Below, piece by piece: positions 53,645 to 62,653 of a stretch of DNA of 64,000 nt. A program made the position numbers and the translations under genes. How positions within the stretch are numbered: position 1 is the stretch's first letter; each line of letters starts with the position of its first letter. Where the stretch lies: the NCBI RefSeq assembly GCF_024704725.1, contig NZ_JALIQS010000003.1, positions 186,001-250,000 on the forward strand. Reading direction: 5' to 3'. Under the pieces are notes generated by a model. It was not told the origin of the DNA. It ran no database searches and saw nothing but the letters and a program-made list of their open reading frames with translations. The stretch is from Shinella sp. CPCC 101442. GTDB lineage: Bacteria > Pseudomonadota > Alphaproteobacteria > Rhizobiales > Rhizobiaceae.

Positions 53645-54022
53645 CTAGATGGGCTGCCCCACATCGATGCGATTGCCGTCGGGATCGGCAAACACGAAGG
53701 CTCGCAGGCCATAGTCCTTGTCCTGAAGGCGCTTGATGATTCGCAATCCGTAGCGCTGGCATGCCGTATGCAGCGCATCGACATCGTCCACCATCAGATG
53801 CGCCACATTGAAAGCCGCCGCCTTGTGCGTGGGCTGCAGCGTGAGATGCAGCTCGCCGGCATCCCGCTTCAGGATCATGAAGCCGACGGGGCTGCCATTT
53901 TCGAAGACTTTCCTGAAACCCAGGACCTCCGTGTAGAACGCCTCGGCCTTCTTCATGTCCTTGACCGGCAACATGGCCGCTATTCGTCCAAATCGGACAC
54001 CGTGATCGGCGATGTCAGTCAT
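53645..54022 (-). CDS. VOC superfamily (glyoxalase/bleomycin resistance-like) protein
   Basis: A 125-residue protein with two VOC beta-alpha-beta modules: RIAAMLPVKDMKKAEAFYTEVLGFR in the first and VAHLMVDDVDALHTACQRYG, then LRAFVFADPDGNRIDVGQP in the second. The DPDGNRID end is the family's common metal-ligand turn. It may be a metal-dependent lyase, isomerase or binding protein. GGAGG precedes the ATG. A terminator follows the stop. Confidence 0.87.
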   Translation of the reverse strand: MTDIADHGVRFGRIAAMLPVKDMKKAEAFYTEVLGFRKVFENGSPVGFMILKRDAGELHLTLQPTHKAAAFNVAHLMVDDVDALHTACQRYGLRIIKRLQDKDYGLRAFVFADPDGNRIDVGQPI

Positions 54023-54160
54023 CGCAGAACCTCCGCTTGCAACGACACATGCCCCGCCGGACGGTGCCGGCCGAAGGTGTGCCAGTTGTTGTTTGGGTCA
54101 GCAGGACGGTGCCTACGGACGAGACCATAGCGCGGCTCCGTTGGAAAGAAAACGGTGTGA

Positions 54161-55354
54161 TCACGCCCGGCGCTTGATACGCAGCAACATCGGCGCGGCG
54201 ACCAGTATCGTCACGGCGGAAAGCACGGCACCGGTGAGGAAGGTCGCGCCGGAGCCATGGGCATCCCAGATCCAGCCGGCCGCGACATTGCCGAAAAGCA
54301 CCACCACACCGGTGATGAGGTTGAAGACGCCGAAGGCGGTGCCCTTGAGATGTTTGGGCGCGGTATCGGCGATCAGCGTGGCCAGAAGCCCCTGCGAAAG
54401 CCCCATATGAAGCCCCCAGAGCACGATCCCGGCGATGAACAGCGGTATGGACGCAGCAAGGGCAAGCGTGCCATAGGCGGCAACGAGCACGAACAGGCTG
54501 GCGATCAGCAACCCCGACCGTCCGATCCGATCCGACAGCACTCCGACCGGATAGGCCGTCAGGCCATAGACGGCATGCATGACAACCATGGTGAGGGGAA
54601 TCCAGGCCGGCGCAAAACCGGCCTCCTGCGACTTCAGCAGCAAAAAAGCCTCGCTGAAGCGTGCCAGCGTCAAGAGCGATGCCGCGCCGATGACCATCCA
54701 CACCGCCCCGTTGAGCCGGGCGATATCGGCAAGGCGCGGCAGACCGCCACCCTTCGCCTGGAACGGCGCCTTCGGCTCTCGAACCCCGACGATCAAAAGC
54801 AGAACGGCCAGAAAGGCTGGAATGACCGCGATCCAGTAGATGGCGAGCACATCGCCACCAAGCACGATCATCAGCCCGATGGCGGCCAGCGGACCGACGA
54901 AACCGCCGACCGTATCGAGCGACTTGCGCAGACCGAAACTCGCGCCGCGCAGCTCCGGCGGCGTCACATCGGCGATCAGGGCATCGCGCGGCGTGCCGCG
55001 AATCCCCTTGCCCACACGGTCGACAGCCTTGGCCGCGACGATCCAGCCCATGGACGTGGCAAGCGGGAAGATCAGCTTGGAGAGCGCCCCCAGACCGTAA
55101 CCCAGAACGGCCAGCGGCTTTCGCCGCGCCATGCGATCAGCAAGAATGCCGGAGAAGAGTTTCGTAACGGTCGCGATGGCGACCGAAAGGCCCTCGACGA
55201 AGCCGACGAAGACGGCCGACGCGCCGAGCCCGCTGACGAGATAGAAGGGCAGCAGCGTCTGCACCATCTCCGAGGAAATATCCATCAAGAGGCTGACGAC
55301 GCCGAGCACCCAGACCGTCGCAGGGATGGAGGTCGCCGGTCTGGACGTCGTCAT
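54161..55354 (-). CDS. MFS transporter
   Basis: A 397-residue permease with twelve hydrophobic helices. The loop between helices 2 and 3 is GILADRMARRKPLAVLGYG, the MFS GxLaDrxGRk(R/K) signature; the second copy is GVLSDRIGRSGLLIASL. Helix 5 region GIRGTPRDALIADVTPPELRG resembles uncharacterised sugar or drug exporters. The substrate is unknown. GAGG lies before the ATG. It stands alone, with the ABC-2 operon starting further right on the same strand. Confidence 0.9.
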   Translation of the reverse strand: MTTSRPATSIPATVWVLGVVSLLMDISSEMVQTLLPFYLVSGLGASAVFVGFVEGLSVAIATVTKLFSGILADRMARRKPLAVLGYGLGALSKLIFPLATSMGWIVAAKAVDRVGKGIRGTPRDALIADVTPPELRGASFGLRKSLDTVGGFVGPLAAIGLMIVLGGDVLAIYWIAVIPAFLAVLLLIVGVREPKAPFQAKGGGLPRLADIARLNGAVWMVIGAASLLTLARFSEAFLLLKSQEAGFAPAWIPLTMVVMHAVYGLTAYPVGVLSDRIGRSGLLIASLFVLVAAYGTLALAASIPLFIAGIVLWGLHMGLSQGLLATLIADTAPKHLKGTAFGVFNLITGVVVLFGNVAAGWIWDAHGSGATFLTGAVLSAVTILVAAPMLLRIKRRA

Positions 55355-55440
55355 GGATTTCCTCGCGCCTCAAGAATGCATGGCGCGAGGGATAGGGGCG
55401 TGCCGCAAAACGGTCAACCGCTTGCGGCGTGGCCACCGGC

Positions 55441-56202
55441 CTAGTTCTTCAGCTTGTACCCGGTCTTGAATATCCAGGCGGTGATCGACAGGCAGACGAC
55501 GAGGAAGCCGAGAACCGTCAGGAGGCTGACGACGGGGTTCACGTCGGCGATCTCGTAAAAACTCCACCGGAATCCGGAGACGAGATAGAGCACCGGGTTG
55601 AAGTGGCTGACGGTCTGCCAGAAGGGCGGCAGCATGTCGATCGAGTAGAACGAACCGCCGAGGAAGACGAGCGGCGGCACGATCAGCATGGGGAAGAGGT
55701 TGAGCTGTTCGAAATCCTTCGCCCAGATGCCGATCATGAAGCCGAACAGTGAGAAGCTGACCGCCGTCAGCACGAAGAACAGCACCATCATGAAGGGGTG
55801 CTTGATGGAGATGTCGACGAAGAACGCCGCGGTCACGAGGATGATCGTACCGACGATCAGCCCTTTCGTCGCGGCCGCACCGACATAGCCGATGACGATC
55901 TCGATCATCGAGATCGGCGACGACAGGAGTTCGTAGATCGTGCCGGTGAATTTCGGGAAGTAGATGCCGAAGGAGCCGTTGCCGATACACTGGTTGAGCA
56001 GCGTCAGCATGATGAGGCCGGGCGCAATGAAGGCGCCATAGGACACGCCGTTCACCTCCTGCATGCGCGAGCCGATCGCCGCACCGAAGACGATGAAGTA
56101 GAGCGACGTGGTGATGACGGGCGAGACGATGCTCTGCAGCATCGTGCGGCGCGTACGCGCCATTTCGAATGCGTAGATGGATTTGATCGCCTCGAAGTTC
56201 AT
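55441..56202 (-). CDS. ABC-2 type transporter permease
   Basis: A 253-residue membrane protein with six helices. The amphipathic start [25 protein letters not shown] and the internal [23 protein letters not shown] fit NodJ/DrrB-like exporters (ABC2_membrane). ATG at 56202 ([19 protein letters not shown]) with GAGGG upstream, overlapping the ATPase stop. Together they form a two-gene exporter; relatives export antibiotics or lipo-oligosaccharides, the substrate here is unknown. Confidence 0.9.
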   Translation of the reverse strand: MNFEAIKSIYAFEMARTRRTMLQSIVSPVITTSLYFIVFGAAIGSRMQEVNGVSYGAFIAPGLIMLTLLNQCIGNGSFGIYFPKFTGTIYELLSSPISMIEIVIGYVGAAATKGLIVGTIILVTAAFFVDISIKHPFMMVLFFVLTAVSFSLFGFMIGIWAKDFEQLNLFPMLIVPPLVFLGGSFYSIDMLPPFWQTVSHFNPVLYLVSGFRWSFYEIADVNPVVSLLTVLGFLVVCLSITAWIFKTGYKLKN

Positions 56203-57125
56203 TTGCCCTCTCCCACCAGTTCCACGAAGATGTCTTCCAGCGAGCTCTGCTCCGTGGAAATGTCCTTGACCCGCAATCCGCATTGCGAGAGTGCCGACAG
56301 CAGGGACGAGATGCCTGTCCTCTCGCCGGACGAATCGAATTCATAGGTCAGCCGCGTGCCCTCGTCCGACAGCGTCAGCCCATAGGGCGACAAGGCATCG
56401 GGCACGGCCGTGATCGGCTCCGCAAGCTCGACGGTCATCTGCTTGCGTCCGAGCTTGGCCATGAGCGCCTTCTTGTCTTCCACAAGCAGGATCCGGCCGT
56501 GGTTGATGACACCGATGCGGTCGGCTATCTCTTCGGCTTCCTCGATATAGTGCGTCGTCAGGATGATCGTGACGCCGTTGGCGCGAAGCCGCTCGACGAG
56601 CTGCCACATGTCCTTGCGCAGCGAAACGTCCACGCCCGCCGTCGGCTCGTCGAGGAACAGAACCTTCGGCTCGTAGGACAGCGCCTTGGCGATCAGCACG
56701 CGCCGGCGCATGCCGCCGGAGAGATGGCGCAGCATCGTGTCCTTCTTGTCGTAGAGCGAGAGGTCTTTCAGGATGCGCTCGATCAGCGCGGGATTCGGCG
56801 CGCAGCCGTGCAGGCCGCGCGAGAAGGCGACGGTGTTGTAGACCGTCTCGAAGGCATCGAGCGTCAGCTCCTGCGGCACGAGGCCGATGATGGAGCGCGT
56901 CTTGCGATAGTCGGTGAGGATGTCATGGCCGCCGACGGTCACCGTGCCGTCGCTCGGCGTGACGATGCCGCAGATGATCGAGATCATCGTCGTCTTGCCG
57001 GCACCGTTCGGCCCGAGCAGCGCAAGAATTTCGCCCTGCTCGATATCGAGATCGACGCCTTTCAGCGCCTTGAACCCGGATGCGTAACTCTTGGTGAGAT
57101 TGCGAATGGAAACGATGGGCGCCAT
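56199..57125 (-). CDS. ABC transporter ATP-binding protein (DrrA/NodI type)
   Basis: A 308-residue ATPase. Walker A is [11 protein letters not shown], the signature [15 protein letters not shown], Walker [13 protein letters not shown], and the switch His is in [15 protein letters not shown]. The C-terminal part (about residues 220-308) has the extension usual for DrrA-like subunits. ATG at 57125 with GACCCTCC upstream; an earlier ATG four codons before is possible. It overlaps the permease by 4 bases. An inverted repeat lies 35 bases upstream. Confidence 0.93.
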   Translation of the reverse strand: MAPIVSIRNLTKSYASGFKALKGVDLDIEQGEILALLGPNGAGKTTMISIICGIVTPSDGTVTVGGHDILTDYRKTRSIIGLVPQELTLDAFETVYNTVAFSRGLHGCAPNPALIERILKDLSLYDKKDTMLRHLSGGMRRRVLIAKALSYEPKVLFLDEPTAGVDVSLRKDMWQLVERLRANGVTIILTTHYIEEAEEIADRIGVINHGRILLVEDKKALMAKLGRKQMTVELAEPITAVPDALSPYGLTLSDEGTRLTYEFDSSGERTGISSLLSALSQCGLRVKDISTEQSSLEDIFVELVGEGK

Positions 57126-57159
57126 GGGAGGGTCCAAAAAGAGGAAATTTCATGCGGAA

Positions 57160-57181
57160 GGACACCCTATATGGCGTGTCC
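57160..57181. promoter_or_regulatory. inverted repeat upstream of the ABC-2 operon
   Basis: GGACAC, 10-base spacer CCTATATGGC, GTGTCC, starting 35 bases before the ATPase ATG. Two turns of helix between half-site centres, suitable for a dimeric regulator. Confidence 0.45.
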
Positions 57182-57225
57182 CTTGTCAATTTTCACCCGC
57201 GGCCGGCAAAAAATTCGCTTTGGCA

Positions 57226-57513
57226 GGCAATCCGTTGTCATCAAACCGTGACCGATTTCAACCATGGTCTCGGCGAGGCCGAAGGGACGGTTTGCACCCC
57301 GCGCACCCGCCGTTCCCCTGCTTTCGCAGCGGCCTTGCTCCCGACCCTGAGGGAGCCTCCGGCGGTCCCGTCCGCCACGCTTCCTCGCGGAAGCACCGCA
57401 TGCATCTTCGCCGGTCGCCCCGGCGGAGGTGTTGGAATGTGACGTTCCAGGCAACCGTCCCCCTAGGGCGGATTGCCAACCCCTTTTGACCGGCGCTCCG
57501 CCGGTCTTTTTTT
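57226..57513 (+). ncRNA. candidate structured RNA (or attenuating leader)
   Basis: GGCAATCCG at 57226-57234 pairs perfectly with CGGATTGCC at 57469-57477. Enclosed are AAACCGT/ACGGTTT (57243-57249, 57287-57293) containing TCGGC-GAG-GCCGA, then CTGC-TTTC-GCAG inside GCCG/CGGC, GCTCCC/GGGAGC, GGCGG/CCGCC, GCTTCC-TCGC-GGAAGC, GCCGG/CCGGC and TGGAA/TTCCA. A strong terminator ends the region. RNase P, tmRNA, 6S and SRP signatures are not seen, and no known riboswitch core is recognised. The strand is set by the terminator. It could be a stand-alone RNA of about 290 bases or a leader of the VOC gene that follows. Confidence 0.45.
57488..57513 (+). terminator. strong intrinsic terminator with no upstream protein gene
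   Basis: GACCGGCG-CTC-CGCCGGTC then seven T. The nearest plus-strand protein gene upstream is over 3.9 kb away, so it must end an RNA begun in this gap. Confidence 0.85.
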
Positions 57514-57599
57514 GCCTGGCATCCCGAAAATCACGGCTCCCGGGAACCCACCCGCCCGCTTCCCGCTTGTTCTGCACAGCAAAGGAAGGACGAGCCGCC

Positions 57600-57938
57600 A
57601 TGAGCCTGAACAAGATCTATGCCCATCTCAATTGCGCCGATCTCGACACCAGCATCCGCTGGTTCACCGCAATCTTCAATCGCGGTCCGGATGCCCGCCC
57701 CATGGAAGGCCTGGCCGAATGGCACCGTGCCGATAGCGCGGGCTTCCAATTTTTCCAGAACCCGGCCGATGCCGGCCACGGAACGCTCACCTTGATCCTC
57801 CGCGCCCTGGAAAACGAACGGTCGCGGCTCGAAACGGCCGGCCTCTCGCCCGGCGACATCGAACAGGCAAGCTATGTCCGGCTGATCCGCCTTCGCGATC
57901 CCGACAAGAACCTCGTCGTGCTCGCCGAGGAAAACTGA
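57600..57938 (+). CDS. VOC superfamily protein
   Basis: A 112-residue protein with one VOC module: KIYAHLNCADLDTSIRWFTAIF, then AEWHRADSAGFQFFQNP and YVRLIRLRDPDKNLVVLAEE. The His and Asp of these turns may bind metal. The activity is unknown. Preceded by AAGGAAGGA. It lies after a terminator and may be controlled by the structured leader. Convergent with a GST gene 12 bases on. Confidence 0.85.
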   Translation: MSLNKIYAHLNCADLDTSIRWFTAIFNRGPDARPMEGLAEWHRADSAGFQFFQNPADAGHGTLTLILRALENERSRLETAGLSPGDIEQASYVRLIRLRDPDKNLVVLAEEN

Positions 57939-57950
57939 GCCCGGCAAGAC

Positions 57951-58604
57951 CTAGCCACCGGCCGTTGCCGCGGCGAAGACCTGCAGTTGCGCAGCAAAAG
58001 CCCGTTGATAGGCGGGCCGCGCCTGGCCGCGGGCGATGTAGGCTTCAAGATCGGGAAACTCCTTCAGGAGGCCCGACGATTCCAACCGGCGCAGCGCATG
58101 GATCATCATCAGGTCTCCGGCGCTGAAGGCACCATCGAGCCATTCGCTATCGCCGAGGTGACGGGAAAGCTCGGTCAGCCGCACGCGGATACGGTCGTCA
58201 AGCATCGGCAGCCTCTCGGCGTACCAGGGCTTTTCGCGTTCCATCAGATAGGCGGCCGACCGTTCGACGATCGGCGGCTCCACCGTAGCGAGCGCCGAAA
58301 ACATCCACATGATCGCCCGCATCCTGCCTTTGGCATCATCCGGCAGAAGGCTGGGATGCTGCTCCGCGATATGGAGCACGATGGCGCCCGACTCGAACAG
58401 CGCAAGCCCGTCTTCTTCGAACGTCGGGATCTGCCCGAAGGGATTGAGCGCGAGATGCGCCGGCTGCTTCATCGCCTTGAAGGATAGAAGACGCACTTCG
58501 TAGGGTTTGCCGACCTCCTCCAAGGCCCAGCGCACGCGCATGTCGCGCGCCAGCCCCTGCCCGCGATCCGGCGAGCTTTCGAATGCGGTAATCGTAGCCG
58601 TCAT
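57951..58604 (-). CDS. glutathione S-transferase family protein
   Basis: A 217-residue cytosolic GST. The thioredoxin-like N-terminal domain covers about residues 3-80 (ALEEVGKPYEVRLLSF, NPFGQIPTFEEDGLALFESGAI with the cis-Pro and ES glutathione contacts), and an all-helical C-terminal domain follows with GAFSAGDLMMIHALRR. Its substrate is unknown. GGGAGAG precedes two adjacent ATG codons; the second is annotated. Monocistronic as far as can be seen. Confidence 0.88.
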   Translation of the reverse strand: MTATITAFESSPDRGQGLARDMRVRWALEEVGKPYEVRLLSFKAMKQPAHLALNPFGQIPTFEEDGLALFESGAIVLHIAEQHPSLLPDDAKGRMRAIMWMFSALATVEPPIVERSAAYLMEREKPWYAERLPMLDDRIRVRLTELSRHLGDSEWLDGAFSAGDLMMIHALRRLESSGLLKEFPDLEAYIARGQARPAYQRAFAAQLQVFAAATAGG

Positions 58605-58686
58605 CATCTCTCTCCCTGGCTGTTCATCTCAAAGACGATTGGCCGCAAGGGATTCCGACATCCGGGCTGAAAATTTGCAAGCAATC

Positions 58687-59925
58687 CTACAGGCTGCAAT
58701 GCCGGTAGCCGGATTTCCTGGCACGCAGATCGAAATGGAAGTGGTCCTTGTGGTAGCGGTCGCTGCCGGGGCCGAGCACGGTCGAAAAATATTTGCAGCT
58801 GTCGCTTCGCACGGACTTCAGCAGGCCCTTTTCGCGGAAGGCAAAAAAGCCCTTCTTCTCGATGGCGATCGCCTTGCCGTTCTTCAGCACGATCTTGCCC
58901 ACGTCGATCGCGTTGCCCTTGGCATGCTCGGACATCGCCGCACCCTTGCGCGAATTCATCGTGCGGCAGGAATAGGACGACATCTGGTGGATGGCCGAAA
59001 CGCCGGAGAGATAGCGTGTGCGGCTGGAGGGTACCAGCTCCTGCCGAACCCAGCGCGCGAAGGCTTCGGTGATCTGGCAGTTCACCTGCGCGGCCGGCTT
59101 GATCTGGATGCCGCCGGAAAGGCCTGACAGTTCCACCGGCCACGCGATGCCGCAGGAGCGGCCGCGGGAAATGCGCGGTACATCGCGAAACTTGACGCCG
59201 AGCTTCAGCAGCCGCTGGCGGCAGGCCTTTTCAGATGCCGGCATGCCACCCATCGTCTCGGGCATCTGCATGGGATTGTTGAGCCTCGGCAGGAAGGCGA
59301 CCTGCTCGCCCTCGACCGCCTGGCGCTTGCGCGTCGTCACCTTGTCCGGCACGGCGAGATAGCCGTCGTTTTCCGCTGGCGTGCTCAGTTCCAGACCGGC
59401 ATCCGACATCGGGATGTTCTCCGGCTGGCCGACCTGCTCGGGGGTGTCCGAACCGATCCCGGCGACCACGACCTGCGTGGCGTTGCCCTCGGCGATCTCG
59501 TTCGCCTGCGCCTCCGCCAGCCCTTCCACAGGCTGCACGCCAAGCCCCTCGTCCATGCTGACGCCGCCCTCAGGAACGGTCAGAACACCGGAGGACGTTT
59601 GCACGGGATCGGAAATCCCCATGGCCTCGTCGCTGTCGATCATCGGCAGGCGCTTCTTTTCACTGACCGGCGCCATCAGCGCCGTATCCGTGCTTTCGCC
59701 GCCGCCCGAAGGTTCCGCAACGGGATAGACGCTTACGTCTTCACCCGTGCCGCCCCTATCGGACGCCGGCACCTGCGCTACCTCCTCCATGGGCCGGATG
59801 GCGCTGACGCCACCGCCGTCGATATCGTCGGGCGGCGTCAGGCCGCCCGAACAGGCGGCCAGCATCGCCGGAATGAGAAGCAGCCCGAGCGGCCTGCGAA
59901 GACGAGAAACGAACGCAATACTCAT
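58687..59925 (-). CDS. extensin-family lipoprotein
   Basis: A 412-residue lipoprotein: signal peptide with lipobox LAAC near residue 25 is followed by a 200-residue acidic, Gly/Ser/Glu-rich linker, likely disordered, and a C-terminal extensin-like domain of about 180 residues (ACRQRLLKLGVKFRDVP, MSSYSCRTMNSR, SEHAKGNAIDVG and SDRYHKDHFHFD). The domain has the His/Asp layout of M15-like peptidases, so peptidoglycan modification is possible. GGAAG precedes the ATG at 59925; the longer upstream frame is not supported. Confidence 0.87.
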   Translation of the reverse strand: MSIAFVSRLRRPLGLLLIPAMLAACSGGLTPPDDIDGGGVSAIRPMEEVAQVPASDRGGTGEDVSVYPVAEPSGGGESTDTALMAPVSEKKRLPMIDSDEAMGISDPVQTSSGVLTVPEGGVSMDEGLGVQPVEGLAEAQANEIAEGNATQVVVAGIGSDTPEQVGQPENIPMSDAGLELSTPAENDGYLAVPDKVTTRKRQAVEGEQVAFLPRLNNPMQMPETMGGMPASEKACRQRLLKLGVKFRDVPRISRGRSCGIAWPVELSGLSGGIQIKPAAQVNCQITEAFARWVRQELVPSSRTRYLSGVSAIHQMSSYSCRTMNSRKGAAMSEHAKGNAIDVGKIVLKNGKAIAIEKKGFFAFREKGLLKSVRSDSCKYFSTVLGPGSDRYHKDHFHFDLRARKSGYRHCSL

Positions 59926-60234
59926 TGTCACTTCCGCCTGGCACCCGGCCTCGCCCGATGCGAGGTCGATGATGGCACATGTCTGTCCGGTGATGGTGCA
60001 GGCAGCTTTTGTCCGCATTCGGACACGCCGACGTGAAACCGGAGGCGCGGGACCATACCCCCGCAATTCCACTGGATTTTCTCGCAACAGGGTAAAGGAA
60101 ACGTTGTTGTCGGCGCAATTCCAGCGAAAGTGTGCAGCGGTTTTGCGTTTCGAAGAAAAGCGGGAACGCGCTGGAAACGAAAAACCCCGGTGCCAAGGGC
60201 ACCGGGGTAAGATTTCCGGAGATCGTCTTTTGCT
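59926..60234. other. intergenic region between the extensin gene and the second chemoreceptor
   Basis: 309 bases with both flanking genes read leftwards. It holds the terminator at 60180-60208 and the promoter region of the extensin gene. No protein gene or other RNA signal was seen. Confidence 0.55.
60180..60208 (-). terminator. intrinsic terminator of the second chemoreceptor gene
   Basis: On the minus strand a perfect 11-bp stem (ACCCCGGTGCC / GGCACCGGGGT, AAG-type loop) is followed by TTTTCG and TTTCC. Confidence 0.85.
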
Positions 60235-62055
60235 TTATGCGGCGCGGCGCCGGTGATCCGCCGCTCCGGCTGCGGTGAGCCGGAAGTTTCCGAGCAGTGT
60301 CTTCAGCCGCTCGCTTTCCTGGGTCAGCGTCTGACCGGCGGCGTTGGTTTCCTCCACCATCGCGGCGTTCTGCTGGGTCATCTGGTCCATCTGGTTGACG
60401 GCGGTGTTCACCTCGGCAAGGCCGGTCGCCTGCTCGCGGGCGGAGGTGGCGATCGACGTCACCTGGTCGTTCACTTTGTTGACCAGCAGTTCGATCTCGG
60501 TGAGCGCGTCGCCCGTCGAGCGTACCAGCGCGACGCCGGTGCCGACTTCGGTCGCCGAATTGCTGATCAGGCCCTTGATCTCCTTTGCCGCTTTGGCCGA
60601 ACGCTGGGCGAGTTCGCGCACTTCCTGCGCCACGACCGCAAAGCCGCGGCCGGCCTCGCCGGCCCGTGCGGCCTCGACGCCGGCATTCAACGCCAGCAGG
60701 TTGGTCTGGAAGGCGATCTCGTCGATGACGCCGATGATCTGGCTGATGCGGCTCGACGCGTCCTCGATGCGGCTCATCGCGGCGACGGCATCGCGCACGA
60801 TCGTCCCGGAACGACCGGTCGACTGCTTCGTCTCCGCCACCATGCGGCTCGCCTCGGCAGCTCGTTCGGAGGCGTTACGTACCGTCGCGGTAATCTCGTC
60901 GAGCGCGGCGGCGGTTTCCTCGAGCGAAGCCGCCTGCTGCTCCGTGCGGTGCGAAAGGTTGTTTGCGGCTTTCGCGATGCCGCCGGCGCTGCCGTGCACG
61001 ATCTCGGTCGAATGGGCGATCGCGTTGATGACGCTGGAAAGCGCATCGACGGCCCGGTTGAAGTCATCACGCAGCTTTGCATATTCCGGGGCGATCGAGC
61101 CGATGGAAACCGTGAGGTCGCCGTTTGCGAGGCGCTCCAGCGCGCCGCCAACGACATGCATGGCATCCGCCTGGCTCTCGCTGACCTGACGCTGGCGGCG
61201 TTCCCCCTGCGAGCGCTCCTCGTCTAGACGCATCTGCTGTTCGCCTTCGCGCACCCGCATCTGCGCCCGCTCGGCAACGGACTGGCGCAGCACCGAAACG
61301 ACCTTCGCCATCTCGCCGATCTCGTCCTTGCGCTCGGTTTCCGGCACGTCGCGCGAAACGTCCTCCTCGGCGATCGCCTGCATGGAGCCCTTGAGGCGCA
61401 GGATCGGGCCGGTGACGCTTTTCACGATGCCGTAGGCGGCAAGAATGATGGCGAGGCCGCCGACGGCGAGAATGATCGCCATCTCGATGGCGTTGCTGCG
61501 GAACATCGCCGCAAGGTCGTCCGCATAGACGCCCGTGCCGACGATCCAGCCCCAGGGCTCGAAACCCGCGACATGCGAATATTTCAGCACCGGCTCCTCG
61601 AAGCCCGGCTTCGGCCAGAGATAATCGACGAAGGCCTGGCCCGTCGGGCTGCCCTTCACGGCTTTCACGAATTCGGTGAAGATGTGCTTGCCTGTCGGAT
61701 CCGCCATGCCGGATTGGTCGGTGCCGTCGAGCGCCGGCTTGATCGGATGCATCACGATCACGGCGTTCATGTCGTTGATCCAGAAGTAGCCGCTGTCCTC
61801 GTAGCGCAAGGCGCGCACGGCATCCTTGGCACGGGTCTGCGCCTCTTCGCGCGTCAGCGCGCCTGCCGTTTCAAGCTCATGATAGTGTTTGAAGAGCGTC
61901 AGCATGCTCTGGTCCATCGCCGCAAGCTTCGACTTGCGCTCGGCAACCATCGCGTCCTGATAGTGATAGAGGCTGTAGACGAGCGCGGCCGCGAAAATGG
62001 TCAGGGCAAGACCGACAAGCAATGATAGACGCGTGGATATCCTGAAATTCTTCAC
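60235..62055 (-). CDS. methyl-accepting chemotaxis protein with single Cache sensor
   Basis: A 606-residue chemoreceptor. Helix 1 (LSLLVGLALTIFAAALVYSLY) is at about residues 10-30, and a single Cache (sCache_2) domain follows with DSGYFWINDMNAVIVMHPI, KHIFTEFVKAVK and GWIVGTGVYADD. Helix 2 lies near 190-212, then HAMP and a cytoplasmic signalling hairpin ([20 protein letters not shown]). The C-terminus TAAGAADHRRRAA lacks an NWETF pentapeptide. Cache domains of this type sense small carboxylates or amino acids. Confidence 0.92.
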   Translation of the reverse strand: MKNFRISTRLSLLVGLALTIFAAALVYSLYHYQDAMVAERKSKLAAMDQSMLTLFKHYHELETAGALTREEAQTRAKDAVRALRYEDSGYFWINDMNAVIVMHPIKPALDGTDQSGMADPTGKHIFTEFVKAVKGSPTGQAFVDYLWPKPGFEEPVLKYSHVAGFEPWGWIVGTGVYADDLAAMFRSNAIEMAIILAVGGLAIILAAYGIVKSVTGPILRLKGSMQAIAEEDVSRDVPETERKDEIGEMAKVVSVLRQSVAERAQMRVREGEQQMRLDEERSQGERRQRQVSESQADAMHVVGGALERLANGDLTVSIGSIAPEYAKLRDDFNRAVDALSSVINAIAHSTEIVHGSAGGIAKAANNLSHRTEQQAASLEETAAALDEITATVRNASERAAEASRMVAETKQSTGRSGTIVRDAVAAMSRIEDASSRISQIIGVIDEIAFQTNLLALNAGVEAARAGEAGRGFAVVAQEVRELAQRSAKAAKEIKGLISNSATEVGTGVALVRSTGDALTEIELLVNKVNDQVTSIATSAREQATGLAEVNTAVNQMDQMTQQNAAMVEETNAAGQTLTQESERLKTLLGNFRLTAAGAADHRRRAA

Positions 62056-62234
62056 CGGGCTCTCCTGACCTCAGACGCACGGCGCCTTATGCCCGAAGGT
62101 CCGGGAAACCCCTTAAAATCATCTAAAATTGCAATCATCAATTTTTAGAGCGTGCGCATACTCGAAAATGCCGCTCGCCTGCGCTGCGCCGGCCTCTTTC
62201 TCCTTCGCCCGCATTCGGCTAGACCGGAGGAAAG

Positions 62235-62636
62235 ATGGAGAGGATCCGCATGACCGACACGAAGATGCCGAACGGCCAGCTCACCCTTCGCACGCTCGCC
62301 ATGCCGGGTGATGCCAATGCCGCGGGCGATATCTTCGGCGGCTGGGTCATGGCGCAGATGGACCTTGCCTCCGGCATTCGCGCCGCCGAGCGCGCGCGCG
62401 GTCGCGTGGTGACGGCAGCCGTCAAGGAAATGGCCTTCGAGCTTCCCGTGAAGATCGGCGACACGCTCAGCATCTACACGGACATCGCGCGCGTCGGCCG
62501 CACGTCGATCACACTCAGCGTCGAAGCCTGGGCGCAGCGCTACCTCACGACGACGCTGGAAAAGGTAACGGGCGCCACCTTCATCATGGTCGCGCTCGAC
62601 CAGAGCGGCCAGCCCACGCCCGTCCCGGTCGATTGA
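62235..62636 (+). CDS. acyl-CoA thioesterase (YciA-like hotdog)
   Basis: A 133-residue hotdog-fold enzyme of the YciA/BACH family that hydrolyses acyl-CoA. Characteristic blocks are RTLAMPGDANAAGDIFGGWVMAQ (with the catalytic Asp), GRVVTAAVKEMAFELPVKIGD and TSITLSVEAWAQR. GGAGG is 4 bases before the ATG at 62235; a second ATG at 62250 (MTDTKMPNG) is also plausible with GAGAGGATC upstream. The next membrane protein starts 17 bases later, probably one operon. Confidence 0.88.
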   Translation: MERIRMTDTKMPNGQLTLRTLAMPGDANAAGDIFGGWVMAQMDLASGIRAAERARGRVVTAAVKEMAFELPVKIGDTLSIYTDIARVGRTSITLSVEAWAQRYLTTTLEKVTGATFIMVALDQSGQPTPVPVD

Positions 62637-62653
62637 CAGCAGAGGCGCCGGCG

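Larger units (their letters stand above)
57126..57599. other. gene-free region between ABC ATPase and VOC gene
   Basis: 474 bases without a supported protein gene. It holds an inverted repeat near the ATPase promoter and, on the plus strand, a chain of hairpins closed by a long-range helix and ending in an intrinsic terminator; each is given separately. Confidence 0.6.

Noticed and set aside
57226-57513. Identity as RNase P, tmRNA, 6S or SRP RNA
   Set aside because: The invariant GAGGAAAGTCC, tmRNA tag and tRNA-like end, SRP GGTCAGG...GGAAGGAAGCAGC and a continuous 6S-like rod are all missing on both strands.
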